A stretch of DNA of 59,657 nucleotides from Alishewanella jeotgali KCTC 22429 (GCF_000245735.1 NZ_AHTH01000050.1:1-59657); one strand, 5' to 3'; counted from the stretch's first letter, positions 40,407-48,813 are shown. Program-made: numbers and translations. The notes: generated by a model from the sequence alone, not told the origin.

Positions 40407-41605
40407 TGAATTAGTCTCGACTTAATCTGACACATCTACTTGAAAAGATGAGAGTTACCAGTTTTGATATGGGTGTCGAATCCGTAATCAAAAACAAAAG
40501 GTAACTCTCATGCTGCATACTAACAATCCGATAATTAAACACAAGGCTGGGCTGCTGAATTTAGCTCAGGAGCTTAATAACGTATCAAAAGCCTGCAAGG
40601 TTATGGGCGTGTCACGTGACACGTTTTACCGCTATCAGGAGCTTGTCGCTGAAGGTGGTGTCGATGCTCTTATCGATAAAAGCCGTAGAGCACCAAACCT
40701 CAAAAACCGTGTGGATGAAACCATAGAAAAGGCGGTTATTGATTATGCTATCGAGTATCCTGCTCATGGCCAGCACCGCACCAGTAATGAGCTGCGTAAA
40801 CAAGGCGTGTTTGTCTCTGGCAGCGGTGTTCGTTCTATCTGGCTACGACACGATCTGGAGAACTTTAAGAAGCGTTTGAAGGCGCTGGAAGCCAAGGTTG
40901 CCGATGAAGGTATACTCCTGACAGATGCGCAAATTACCGCCCTTGAGAAGAAAAAACACGACGATGAAGCCTGTGGTGAGATTGAGACTGCCCATCCTGG
41001 CTACCTGGGGTCACAAGATACGTTTTACGTTGGCAACCTGAAGGGTGTTGGCCGGATTTACCAGCAAACTTACGTCGATACCTACTGTAAAGTCGCGCAT
41101 TGTAAGCTGTATACCACCAAGACGCCGATCACTGCAGCAGACTTACTCAACGACAAAGTACTGCCATTCTATGAGGCTCAGGGCTTGCCTGTGCTGCGCA
41201 TTCTGACTGACCGGGGTACAGAATACTGCGGCAAAGTAGAACAGCACGATTATCAGCTATATCTGGCGATTAACGACATCGACCACACCAAAACCAAGGC
41301 CATGTCGCCGCAAACTAACGGGATCTGCGAACGGTTCCACAAGACGATATTGCAGGAGTTCTATCAGGTTACGTTCCGTAAAAAGCTCTATGGAGACCTA
41401 GCCGAGCTACAAAAAGATCTGGACGAATGGCTGGTTTATTACAACAATGAACGAACTCATCAAGGCAAGATGTGCAATGGCAGAACGCCAATGGATACTT
41501 TGCTGGATGGAAAGCAGGTTTGGGTGCAGAAAAATCTGACTCAAATCTAATCTGACAGACACCGTGAAAAACTGGTAACTGTCAGATCAAGTCTGAGCTA
41601 GTACA
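40407..41605 (+). mobile_element. IS481-family insertion sequence, 1199 bp
   Basis: The ends are 26-bp imperfect inverted repeats (TGAATTAG... and, inverted, TGTACTAG..., 19 of 26 matching, sharing ATCTGACA). A 7-bp direct repeat CTTTACT flanks it (40400-40406 and 41606-41612). It carries one full-length transposase gene. Beyond the inverted repeats, the AGTTACCAGTTTT sequence recurs inside both ends, displaced by about 20 extra bases on the left. Confidence 0.92.
40510..41550 (+). CDS. IS481-family transposase
   Basis: A 346-aa DDE transposase. An N-terminal helix-turn-helix (NNVSKACKVMGVSRDTFYRYQE) precedes a catalytic core of rve type: IYQQTYVDTY (D), LRILTDRGTEYCG (D), SPQTNGICERFHKTILQEFY (E), and the typical end YYNNERTHQGKMCNGRTPMD. 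The length is normal and the frame intact, so the element could still be mobile. It lies between the IS481 inverted repeats within the split PP2C-like gene. Confidence 0.95.
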   Translation: MLHTNNPIIKHKAGLLNLAQELNNVSKACKVMGVSRDTFYRYQELVAEGGVDALIDKSRRAPNLKNRVDETIEKAVIDYAIEYPAHGQHRTSNELRKQGVFVSGSGVRSIWLRHDLENFKKRLKALEAKVADEGILLTDAQITALEKKKHDDEACGEIETAHPGYLGSQDTFYVGNLKGVGRIYQQTYVDTYCKVAHCKLYTTKTPITAADLLNDKVLPFYEAQGLPVLRILTDRGTEYCGKVEQHDYQLYLAINDIDHTKTKAMSPQTNGICERFHKTILQEFYQVTFRKKLYGDLAELQKDLDEWLVYYNNERTHQGKMCNGRTPMDTLLDGKQVWVQKNLTQI

Positions 41606-42101
41606 CTTTACTGACGAGCTAAAATCTTCACCAAGTCGCCATATCTTGACGCGGTGTTTGAAGCTTCACCGCACTTTTCAGCCAGAGTATTTTCAATTCG
41701 ATCTCCCTGATGATAGCCAGATTGTGTGTGCGACGGATGGATTTTGGTGTGATTCACATTGGGGCAATCCACAAAGCCTGGTAAGTGAGCCATCCCAACG
41801 CCCCATCGATGATTGCACGTGTCTGTGGTTTAACCCAAGCGCATTATTGGCAAAAGCTGCGCCGTCGCTGGCACACAATGAGCTGCAATTTATCTCGCAA
41901 TACGACCACCTTGAGCTCCGTGCTTAATACAAAAAAATCATAACTAAGTTTGGCCGTTTTTACCCAACAAACCTTTCTCTTTGACACCCACCAATTTCCG
42001 GCTATGCACTGATTGTGGGATTATGTAGCGGGATACCCAAAATACAAAATAGTCGAACAATAAGATAGCCGTTTTGCTCGACTCCGCCGCCCGAAGAGCG
42101 A

Positions 42102-42245
42102 GTGCCATGGATGGCACGAGTGACAAATTCGCCGGGAGCACAAAATTGTCTGGAACAATTTTGGACCGCGCGAGCGCGGATCCGAAGGACTAAGGCAGGA
42201 AAGCCTCAGCGAATTTGGACGCACTTTAGTGCGGCCCCGAAGGGG
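42102..42245. repeat. Second mini-hairpin array, nested (array 2)
   Basis: Perfect dyads: 42102-42117 (GTGCCA, loop TGGA); outer stem AAATTCGC/GCGAATTT at 42125-42132 and 42209-42216; inside it 42141-42163 (CAAAATTGT, loop CTGGA), 42166-42179 (CCGCGC), 42181-42189 (TCC-GAA-GGA) and about 42190-42209 (AGGC...GCCT); then 42220-42233 (CGCAC, loop TTTA, shared with array 1) and 42235-42245 (CCCC-GAA-GGGG). Relative to array 1 the loop of the AAATTCGC hairpin has gained four extra hairpins. The preceding interval 41928-42101 holds nothing recognisable. Confidence 0.72.
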
Positions 42246-42276
42246 TTGAGGGCAAGGTCCAAACCCTGCTGCGCTA

Positions 42277-42639
42277 TTATCTCAACCCAAACCGCTTTAA
42301 CACCTCAGCGCGCTCGGCCGCTGGCAGGGCAGCCAGTTTCTGCTCGGCTCGCTTGTTCAGTCGGATCACCGAACCGCGTTGTAATTGACGTAACTGTTGT
42401 GACAACTCCAACTCGCCCTGTGCGGTAAATTGTGGCTGCAATAGGCTACGGCACTCATTTACGCCGGGCGCAAAGCCCAGTTTGCGGGCATAGGCATCTA
42501 ACTGGCTGCTGGCAACGGCCTGGCTCTGCAACTGACAGTACTCAATATTGGAGTAAACATAGCTGTTATTGCTGGCCAGCGCATTCAGGCTGAACAGGGC
42601 GGTCAACGACACCACAGCATTAACTAATAATTTCATCAC
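42277..42639 (-). CDS. Small exported protein, unknown
   Basis: A 120-aa protein with a clear signal peptide (MMKLLVNAVVSLTALFSLNA, cleavage near ALA). The mature part has two cysteines (EYCQ, NECR) and is helical and basic toward the C-terminus (AEQKLAALPAAERAEVLKRF). No family is recognised. A periplasmic location is inferred. It is the first chromosomal gene to the right of the mobile region, with array 2 beginning 32 bp beyond its stop. Confidence 0.8.
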   Translation of the reverse strand: MMKLLVNAVVSLTALFSLNALASNNSYVYSNIEYCQLQSQAVASSQLDAYARKLGFAPGVNECRSLLQPQFTAQGELELSQQLRQLQRGSVIRLNKRAEQKLAALPAAERAEVLKRFGLR

Positions 42640-42744
42640 GATCTCCGGTTAAGTTAGGTAAACTGTGCGCAGTTTAGGCCTACCTTGTGACAGCGCTATG
42701 GCGTAAACACGAGATTAATTGTGACAAAAGGATAAGAATTTCTT

Positions 42745-43248
42745 ATGCATGACTTGCCTTATCTGCGCGGCTATCCGGACACGCTGCGCCAGCAGGTGCA
42801 GCAACTGCTGGCGGCAGGCAAGCTGGCGGCAACACTGGCCCAGCGCTATCCACAAAGTGGCCACGATATTCAAACCGATAAAGCCCTGTATGATTACACT
42901 CAGGTGTTAAAGCGGCAATATATGAAAAGCAGCGAGCCTATCAGTAAAGCCGTATTCGATCCAAAAATCCATATTATTAATAATGCCCTGGGTACCCATA
43001 CCCAAATCAGCCGGGTGCAGGGTGGTAAGCTGAAAAGTAAAAACGAAATCCGCATCGCCAGTCAGTTAAAGCAGTTGCCCTTGCCGCTGTTAAGAATGGT
43101 GGTGGTACATGAACTGGCGCATCTGCGGGAAAAGGAACATAACAAGGCTTTTTATCAGCTGTGTCAGTATATGGAACCGGCTTATCACCAGCTGGAGTTT
43201 GATTTACGGCTCTATCTTACCTGGCAGGATAGTGGCAGCGCCGCATAA
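42745..43248 (+). CDS. YgjP-like / M48-type metallopeptidase
   Basis: A 167-aa protein with the zinc motif HELAHLREKEHNKAFYQLCQYMEP, i.e. HExxH plus a third His, the arrangement of the YgjP/DUF45 (WLM-like) putative metallopeptidases. The length matches the family. It is cytosolic (no signal peptide). The exact substrate is not known in the family. It has a poor ribosome-binding site (AAGGAT 15 bp upstream) and stands alone between two oppositely transcribed genes. Confidence 0.88.
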   Translation: MHDLPYLRGYPDTLRQQVQQLLAAGKLAATLAQRYPQSGHDIQTDKALYDYTQVLKRQYMKSSEPISKAVFDPKIHIINNALGTHTQISRVQGGKLKSKNEIRIASQLKQLPLPLLRMVVVHELAHLREKEHNKAFYQLCQYMEPAYHQLEFDLRLYLTWQDSGSAA

Positions 43249-43298
43249 AAAAGGGCGCCGGGGAAAGACCAACCCCAGGCGCCCCTACCAGGGAAGCG

Positions 43299-45878
43299 TT
43301 AGAAACTTACGGTGTAGCGCAGCGTCCACAAGCGGCCAATCCAGTCATGTACTGAGCTGGCATAGCCATTGGTTGGCGAAGACGCATAAGGTGGCGCCTT
43401 GTCGGTCAGATTACGAACCGCCAGGCTAATGCTCTGGTTATCGGTAATGTCGTACCCCAGGCTACCGCTCAACGTGGTCCAGGACTTCACGGTTTCATTG
43501 CCGCCAAAGCGGAAATCACCATCGCCCATAGAGCTGACGTAGTGTGCTGACAAGCTGGCTTTCCAATTGCCTGAGCGCCAATCGGTACCAAAATCCGCCA
43601 CCAGATCCGGCCGGGCAATTTCGTTGGCGCCGGATAAACGGCCCAGCAAATCTTCTTTTGGTGAGTCCGGCGTTAACTGCCGCTCATAATTAAAGGTTTT
43701 GGTGCCTGTGGCATAGAACTTAAAGCTGCCGTAATTAGTATCCAGCCGGTAGTTCAGGTTAACGTCGATACCATCAGTTTCCTGACTACCGATGTTATAA
43801 AAGCCAGTGCGCAGGAACACCAGTTCGTTGTTCACTACTACACAACCAAAGCTGTCGCCCAGCGCGGCTTCACTGCCGGTTACCGGCACGTCACCACTTA
43901 AACAACCACGCAGGGTAGTGATTGAATCGTAGTCAACGATATCGGTATGCCGGTAACGCCAGTAATCCACGGTCAGTTGCAGGCTATCGGTCAGGTTCCA
44001 CGACATGCCGACGTTTAGGGCCCGCGATTTCTCAGCGTCTAACTCTTTATTGCCGACCCGCTCTTCGTCATAACCAATTTCAACCGGCTGGTTACCGCAG
44101 AAGCTGAGGAACGGCTGACCCGGTAAACAGCTGATATAGTTAAAGCCCAGTGATTTACCGGCACCAATTTGCGACAACGACGGTGCTCTGAAGCCGGTAC
44201 TGGCAGAAGCACGCAGGATCAGATTGTCGGTAGCGCGGTAGCGTAGTGACAGTTTGGGGTTAACATCACTGCCAAAATCGCTGTAGCTGTCGTAACGCAG
44301 AGCAGCAATGGCATCCAGTTGTTCGGTTAACGGAATATGCAGTTCTGAATACAGTGCATATTGGTTGCGGTCTGCGGCGGCATCGCTGGCACCGAGCGAA
44401 TAAACACCGTCGGCGGCGGCAATGGCAGAAGGCTGATCAGAGATTTTCTCACGGCGGTATTCGCCACCGAACACCGATTGCACTGAGCCTGCCGGCATGG
44501 TGAAGAGTTCACCGTTTAAGCTGAAATCGACGGATAATACCGTGGAATTGCCTTTGCGTGGTGCCAGCTCGCGCATGCCATCAATGACGCTTTGTGGCGT
44601 ATCCAGGCCCAGGTTGAACGGGTTGAAACTGCCATTATCAACCGCCTGACGGACTTTGGCGCGCGAGAAATAGCCAGAAACATGACGGATTTCGCTGTCT
44701 GACTTACCGTAGCTGACGGCGGTTTCATAACCCCAGTTACCCAGTTCACCCCGTATGCCGGCAAGCGCGCGGTATGCCTGATCGTCAAACTCCTGGCTAC
44801 GACGCTCCGGGAAGCGGGTACGCAGGCGGATATTATTATTCGGGTTACCATCCAGTGCATTGATAGTTCTGGCCCAGTTTGGCACGAAGGCTGCGCTGCC
44901 GGGAACCGTAATATCTAAACCGGCCGGCGCATCGTAGGTAAAACCGGTATTGCGCTGGTACATGGCTTCAGCAAAGAACTCCCGGTTAGCGCCAAGATCA
45001 TAATAATGATTAACAGTGGTGCCAAAGTTACGGGTCTCTGGCTGAATTGCCCGCTGGATCACGTAATCATAACGGCAGCGGGTATTGCCATTGCTGGTAT
45101 CCGTTCCACACCAGGGTTCCGGATAGTCACGGCCATCAATAGTGACCCGGGTATTAGACTTAAAGGTGACTTCAACATCGCGGTCTTTGTTAAACAGGGC
45201 GTTGCGGTCAAAGTAATCGATGACCACTGTGGTATTGCTGTTTGCGGTGCGAAAGCCGCCGACATAGGTTAAATTTTTGCGGTTAAAATCATGGCTGGAA
45301 GTATCATCGCCATACATCACAGACAGTTCATGGCCCTCAAAATCTTTGCGCAGGATAAAGTTAATTACGCCGGCAATGGCGTCTGAACCGTAGACCGATG
45401 AGGCGCCGTCAGTTAGGATCTCAACCCGTTCAATGGCTGACATTGGAATGGCATTAACGTTGACAAAGGTATCAGCACCATTGGCAAAGGAGTCAACAGC
45501 AACCCGGCGACCATTCACCAGCACCAGCGTTGAGCTGCTGCCCAAACCGCGCAAACTGACGCCAGCTGAACCCGCTGGGGTGCCATCGTTACCGGCAGTA
45601 CTGCCAATTTCATTAAAGGTACCGGCACTGGCCTGAGGTAAATCACGTAAAAAGCTGCTGATGCTGTCATAGCCGCGGCTGGTCAGTTCATCCCGGCTAA
45701 ATACCTGTAGTGGGTTAGCGCCTTCCATATCCACGCCCTTGAGGCGTGAACCTGTGACTTCAATCTTCTCAATCTGCGGCTCTTCAGTCGCGGCTTGTTG
45801 CGCCATGGCGCTGGCAGATAGCGCCATAGCCACAGCCAGACTCATCCGGGAAAACCGGATCAGGTTGCTTTGCTTCAT
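43299..45878 (-). CDS. TonB-dependent receptor
   Basis: An 859-aa outer-membrane receptor. Signal peptide to about residue 26 (...SASAMA), plug domain at about 40-170 (IEKIEVTGSRLKG, VSLRGLGSSSTLVLVNGRRV, IERVEILTDGASSVYGSDAIAGVIN), then a 22-strand-type barrel ending in aromatic RYTVSF. The ligand is not evident; the plug variant with GSRLKG occurs often in Alteromonadales receptors for peptides, carbohydrates or siderophores. A tiny Cys-rich ORF with a perfect ribosome-binding site and a hairpin lie in its 5' leader. Confidence 0.95.
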   Translation of the reverse strand: MKQSNLIRFSRMSLAVAMALSASAMAQQAATEEPQIEKIEVTGSRLKGVDMEGANPLQVFSRDELTSRGYDSISSFLRDLPQASAGTFNEIGSTAGNDGTPAGSAGVSLRGLGSSSTLVLVNGRRVAVDSFANGADTFVNVNAIPMSAIERVEILTDGASSVYGSDAIAGVINFILRKDFEGHELSVMYGDDTSSHDFNRKNLTYVGGFRTANSNTTVVIDYFDRNALFNKDRDVEVTFKSNTRVTIDGRDYPEPWCGTDTSNGNTRCRYDYVIQRAIQPETRNFGTTVNHYYDLGANREFFAEAMYQRNTGFTYDAPAGLDITVPGSAAFVPNWARTINALDGNPNNNIRLRTRFPERRSQEFDDQAYRALAGIRGELGNWGYETAVSYGKSDSEIRHVSGYFSRAKVRQAVDNGSFNPFNLGLDTPQSVIDGMRELAPRKGNSTVLSVDFSLNGELFTMPAGSVQSVFGGEYRREKISDQPSAIAAADGVYSLGASDAAADRNQYALYSELHIPLTEQLDAIAALRYDSYSDFGSDVNPKLSLRYRATDNLILRASASTGFRAPSLSQIGAGKSLGFNYISCLPGQPFLSFCGNQPVEIGYDEERVGNKELDAEKSRALNVGMSWNLTDSLQLTVDYWRYRHTDIVDYDSITTLRGCLSGDVPVTGSEAALGDSFGCVVVNNELVFLRTGFYNIGSQETDGIDVNLNYRLDTNYGSFKFYATGTKTFNYERQLTPDSPKEDLLGRLSGANEIARPDLVADFGTDWRSGNWKASLSAHYVSSMGDGDFRFGGNETVKSWTTLSGSLGYDITDNQSISLAVRNLTDKAPPYASSPTNGYASSVHDWIGRLWTLRYTVSF

Positions 45879-46037
45879 TTTTATTCCTCTGGATAGTTTT
45901 ATTGTTTTGACGTTGCCGTTAGCGACAATCGGGTTATAAAAGCTGCGTCAAAGCAAAACCAGCCAAAGAAGCGCGACCATAGGTATGCTGCGGCTAAAAC
46001 CGGAGACAACACTAAGGAGGAGCGTTATAGATGGACG

Positions 46038-46056
46038 CCTCTGCCTGACGCAGAGG
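46038..46056 (-). promoter_or_regulatory. Hairpin in the TonB-receptor leader
   Basis: A 7-bp perfect stem CCTCTGC/GCAGAGG with a 5-nt loop, six bases after the stop of the 24-aa leader ORF. There is no T-run, so on its own it is not an intrinsic terminator. It could act with translation of the small ORF to control receptor expression (inference). Confidence 0.45.
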
Positions 46057-46061
46057 GAGAA

Positions 46062-46136
46062 CTAATTATTGAACCACTCGGACAGATAATAGGGAGCACA
46101 GTAGTAGCCGTAGCGATTGCATGCGCATTTTTGCAT
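46062..46136 (-). CDS. 24-residue Cys-rich leader peptide ORF upstream of TonB receptor
   Basis: ATG at 46136 is preceded by a perfect AGGAGG six bases upstream, the strongest ribosome-binding site in the region. The peptide begins MQKCACNRYGYYC and ends SEWFNN; it has three Cys and five Tyr in 24 residues and no signal peptide. It is co-oriented with the receptor, whose start is 183 bp downstream. It could be a regulatory upstream ORF (cf. Cys-containing uORFs that control copper-regulated TonB receptors in Bordetella), a metal-binding peptide, or a modified-peptide precursor. The rest of 45879-46349 holds no other gene. Confidence 0.6.
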   Translation of the reverse strand: MQKCACNRYGYYCAPYYLSEWFNN

Positions 46137-46349
46137 TAGCTGCCTCCTGTGATAATGGGTGATGGAAAATCAAACTGTCGCTATAATTCGCCGATCTATC
46201 GCAGACTGTCAAGTAAATTTTTTCGCCAAGGGTCCAAACTGCGATTTTACTGTTGCCGGATCATTGCCGGCTGCTCAGGCGATTGCTAGAATCGCAACGC
46301 TTTTCATCGCCACGGCTTTACGCCTGTTCGCTTATTAATCGGGGTTGGT

Positions 46350-47855
46350 ATGCGTCGATTTGTCTTACCTGTGATAGTCAGCTTTAGTCTGTATTCTGCC
46401 GCCGTGCTGGCCAAGCCTGCAGCAGTGGTATTTAGCAGTGATTTTGAAAAATCGGCCCTTACGCCCTGGCGACAGTTAGGCGAGTGTCAGCTTAGCAGCG
46501 AACAACCACGCACCGGACAGCAGGCACTGCGCTGTGCCGCCGGTACCAGCAGTTTATTTAGCCGCGATGCATTAAGTGAACTGGGCTTACTGGAGTTTTG
46601 GGTGTTACCTGAAACCGAGTTTACCAGCTACCGCATCCAGATTTTGGTGGCCGAGCGCAATACGGTTGACGCCAATTGGTCACCAGTTGCAGTGATTGAG
46701 CATCATGGGGGGAGTGCCGGCTACCAGGCGCACCGCATCTCGGTTGATGATCCGGGCCGTAAGTTTCTGCGGCTGGATATCGAGGCAAATCAGGGGTTTG
46801 TGCAACTGGACGATGTGCAGGTAGAGCGCATTCTGCTGGCGACCGCCTTACATAAGAATGAACAGCGCATTATCAGCGGTATCCTCGACAAACTGCGCCG
46901 CGACCAGAATATTGAATTGCAATCTGAGTCCTTCCGCACCCTTGGCAGCAATTATGCTGCACAACTGGAGGTGCAGCGGCAGTATCTGGAATATGCCAAT
47001 GCACTGCACTCCGGGATCTCTTTGGTACTGGCCAGTTCTGAGCGCAATAAAATGTCGAATCCGATGGCCTACGCCACCTTTCGTAATATTATCAGCGATA
47101 CGCGCCGGGTCAGTTCTAAAATTCAGCAGGCGCGGCTTAACTCAATGATTAAGCCTTTTGGCGATCTGGTTACTGCCACGCTGAATGTGGTGAGTGCCGG
47201 TACCTATGCCGCCTTTGCTGAACCCTTTAAATCCTTTCTGGCGGCCAGCTTTGACCGCTCTAATTATCAGAATGCTGGATTAAGCCGTGCCGATCGTAAG
47301 TTTGCCGAAGAACACGGGCTGAAGATCTATCAGGATGCCGAGCGTTTTTTAACTGAACTGGAGCGCGAGTTACAACAGGTCAGCCAGTTAGATAGTGAAT
47401 TAGCGACAATTCAGCGCAATATTGAACTGTTTCGCCGTGATCTGGAGAAGCAGCTACGCGACACCCTGCTGCACGCTAATATCGCCAGTTCGAAAGAAAA
47501 TATCAGCCGCGTGCTGAGTAAAGATGAAAAAGTGCGGCAAAGTATCAGTAGCGCCGTGGCCGGTAATATCAGTCTGAAAGCCGGCTCTTATCTGAATGAC
47601 GGTAACAATACCGAGCTGATCCGCTTTGTCCTGAAAACCTCAGAGTTACTGGAGGCGATGCAAAGCTACCGCGACGGTTTTAATCAAATCACCGCGGCGA
47701 TGCTAACCTACTACGAGCGCTTTGAACGCTCGATTGCTGCTGAGCAAAACCCTTTTACCGAAAAAGCCGATCGGGATGCCTGGGAAAATCATGCCAAAAA
47801 AGCCCGTGATTATCTGAAACAATCCCGCGAGTCGTTTAATAAAGCCTACCTGTAA
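46350..47855 (+). CDS. Large exported protein, unknown
   Basis: A 501-aa protein. Signal peptide to about residue 21 (MRRFVLPVIVSFSLYSAAVLA). Residues 25-160 have the pattern of a jelly-roll or carbohydrate-binding sandwich (VVFSSDFEKSALTPWRQLGE, LLEFWVLPETEFTSYRIQIL, RKFLRLDIEANQGFVQLDDV). The rest is long helical coiled coil with an amphipathic stretch. No known family. The combination suggests an envelope or extracellular sensor/adhesion-like protein; this is inference. Confidence 0.75.
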   Translation: MRRFVLPVIVSFSLYSAAVLAKPAAVVFSSDFEKSALTPWRQLGECQLSSEQPRTGQQALRCAAGTSSLFSRDALSELGLLEFWVLPETEFTSYRIQILVAERNTVDANWSPVAVIEHHGGSAGYQAHRISVDDPGRKFLRLDIEANQGFVQLDDVQVERILLATALHKNEQRIISGILDKLRRDQNIELQSESFRTLGSNYAAQLEVQRQYLEYANALHSGISLVLASSERNKMSNPMAYATFRNIISDTRRVSSKIQQARLNSMIKPFGDLVTATLNVVSAGTYAAFAEPFKSFLAASFDRSNYQNAGLSRADRKFAEEHGLKIYQDAERFLTELERELQQVSQLDSELATIQRNIELFRRDLEKQLRDTLLHANIASSKENISRVLSKDEKVRQSISSAVAGNISLKAGSYLNDGNNTELIRFVLKTSELLEAMQSYRDGFNQITAAMLTYYERFERSIAAEQNPFTEKADRDAWENHAKKARDYLKQSRESFNKAYL

Positions 47856-47955
47856 ACTGATTAAAAAATAAGCAGTGCTGGTATGGTCCGGCTATACTCA
47901 AAACGGACGCTGCGATGAGCGTCCGTTGTCGTCATCTTTAATGCGAGGAATGACT

Positions 47956-48153
47956 ATGAGTGCTTACTTTGCCGAGAGTCAATGGGGCAGGGTGCGTGCC
48001 CAGGCCAAGCTGCAGTGGGACAGGATCAGCTATGCCGAATTGGAGCAGGCACGTGGCGATCCGGATTATCTCGCCGAATTAGTGCAGGAACGTTACCAGC
48101 TGGATGAGGAAGATGCCCGCCAGTGGGTGCAGGAGTTTTTTGATAGTCTCTGA
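47956..48153 (+). CDS. CsbD-like stress protein
   Basis: A 65-aa protein from the ATG at 47956 (AGGA 7 bp upstream), preferred to a longer frame starting at 47875 that lacks a ribosome-binding site. The pattern WGRVRAQAKLQWDRISYAELEQARGDPDYLAELVQERYQL matches the CsbD fold (Trp, Lys-x-x-Trp, then Gly-x-x-Asp and ERY). CsbD proteins are small, abundant stress-induced proteins of unclear function. Followed by a strong terminator. Confidence 0.85.
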   Translation: MSAYFAESQWGRVRAQAKLQWDRISYAELEQARGDPDYLAELVQERYQLDEEDARQWVQEFFDSL

Positions 48154-48176
48154 TCCCCAGTTGTCGCTATTATGAT

Positions 48177-48214
48177 AACCGGCCACTGCTACTATTAGCT
48201 GGCCGGTTTTTTTT
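48177..48214 (+). terminator. Terminator after the CsbD-like gene
   Basis: A 9-bp stem AACCGGCCA/TGGCCGGTT (48177-48185 with 48200-48208) runs directly into eight T residues (48207-48214). Confidence 0.93.
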
Positions 48215-48340
48215 ACCGCAGTTTCGCTGACTGATGCTGCCATTTATCGCAAGGTCATGGCGCTGTTGCCGGTTCGCCTCGCCTGGGGCGCCGATTTAGG
48301 TATAATGCCCGCTGATTCAGGCGATAAAGAGGACGATACC

Positions 48341-48736
48341 TTGTTAAAAGCAACTCTGGCAATTGTGCTGTTATCCGGCAGTTTGCTGGCTACAGCGGCA
48401 GAACCTCGTACCATGGAAAGAACCATGAAGACCATGGGGTTTGCCTTTAAACTGGCGAATGAGGCCGCGACGCCGGTTGAAGCCTTACCTCATTTGGAGA
48501 AACTGTTTCGTTTAACCGAAGACGCCAAGCAGGTGGCCATGCCGGCCGATAAAGCCGCCGTATTTCAGGAAGGTTTGGATAAGGTATTGGCTGAACTGAC
48601 CTTAGCGAAGCAGGCTGCTGCCGCTGATGATGCCGCTAAACTGCAACAGCACCTGACACAGGTGGCCCAGTTGCGTGAGCGTTATCATAAAGAACGGCGT
48701 TTTAGCTTGTGGAAACTGATCTTTGGCCGTTTTTAA
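48341..48736 (+). CDS. Cytochrome b562
   Basis: A 131-aa protein from the TTG at 48341, with AGAGGA about 9 bases upstream. The signal peptide (MLKATLAIVLLSGSLLATAA) then starts at residue 1; a longer frame from 48257 would bury it. The mature four-helix bundle keeps the b562 ligands: a Met near the N-terminus (MERTMKTMG, the second Met aligning with M7) and the C-terminal His (RERYHKERR, aligning with H102). Periplasmic electron carrier. A basic extension (RFSLWKLIFGRF) follows the usual end, an oddity for the family. Confidence 0.85.
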   Translation: MLKATLAIVLLSGSLLATAAEPRTMERTMKTMGFAFKLANEAATPVEALPHLEKLFRLTEDAKQVAMPADKAAVFQEGLDKVLAELTLAKQAAAADDAAKLQQHLTQVAQLRERYHKERRFSLWKLIFGRF

Positions 48737-48813
48737 AAGCGCCATGGTGTTCAGCCTGGGCTCAGGCTGCGGGACCTATAGTTAGTTCGAACCTGCAGCA
48801 AAGGAGCTTAGAG

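Larger units (their letters stand above)
39972..41927 (+). pseudogene. PP2C-like phosphatase gene interrupted by an IS481 element
   Basis: Removing the IS and one target copy (40407-41612) restores one 249-codon frame. The joined product has PP2C features: SGGCVSITVAFIDAQRVWGYCAGDVRM (GDxR), ILTRCLKL, IVCATDGFWCD (DG) and IDDCTCLWF (DDxT). The first acidic motif is degenerate (AMFDIS instead of a clear DGHGG). With the IS present, translation stops at codon 145 within the first bases of the IS. It is the third gene of the wHTH-NTase operon (4-bp overlap at its start). It should reverse a modification, perhaps one linked to the transferase (inference). Confidence 0.82.

Noticed and set aside
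41646..41927. A separate small gene after the IS481.
   Set aside because: The frame is continuous with the 5' part of the PP2C-like gene after removal of the IS and one target copy. It has no ribosome-binding site of its own.
41940..42101. A left end of the second Mu-like element (CTTTCTC at about 41971 and TGTAGCGGG at about 42025).
   Set aside because: Neither has TGAGAAAG at 19 nt from a TG terminus nor a CTTAT flank, so the similarity is too weak.
42021..42428. Open frames across hairpin array 2 and the end of the 120-aa gene.
   Set aside because: They follow the palindromes and overlap a well-supported exported protein on the other strand.
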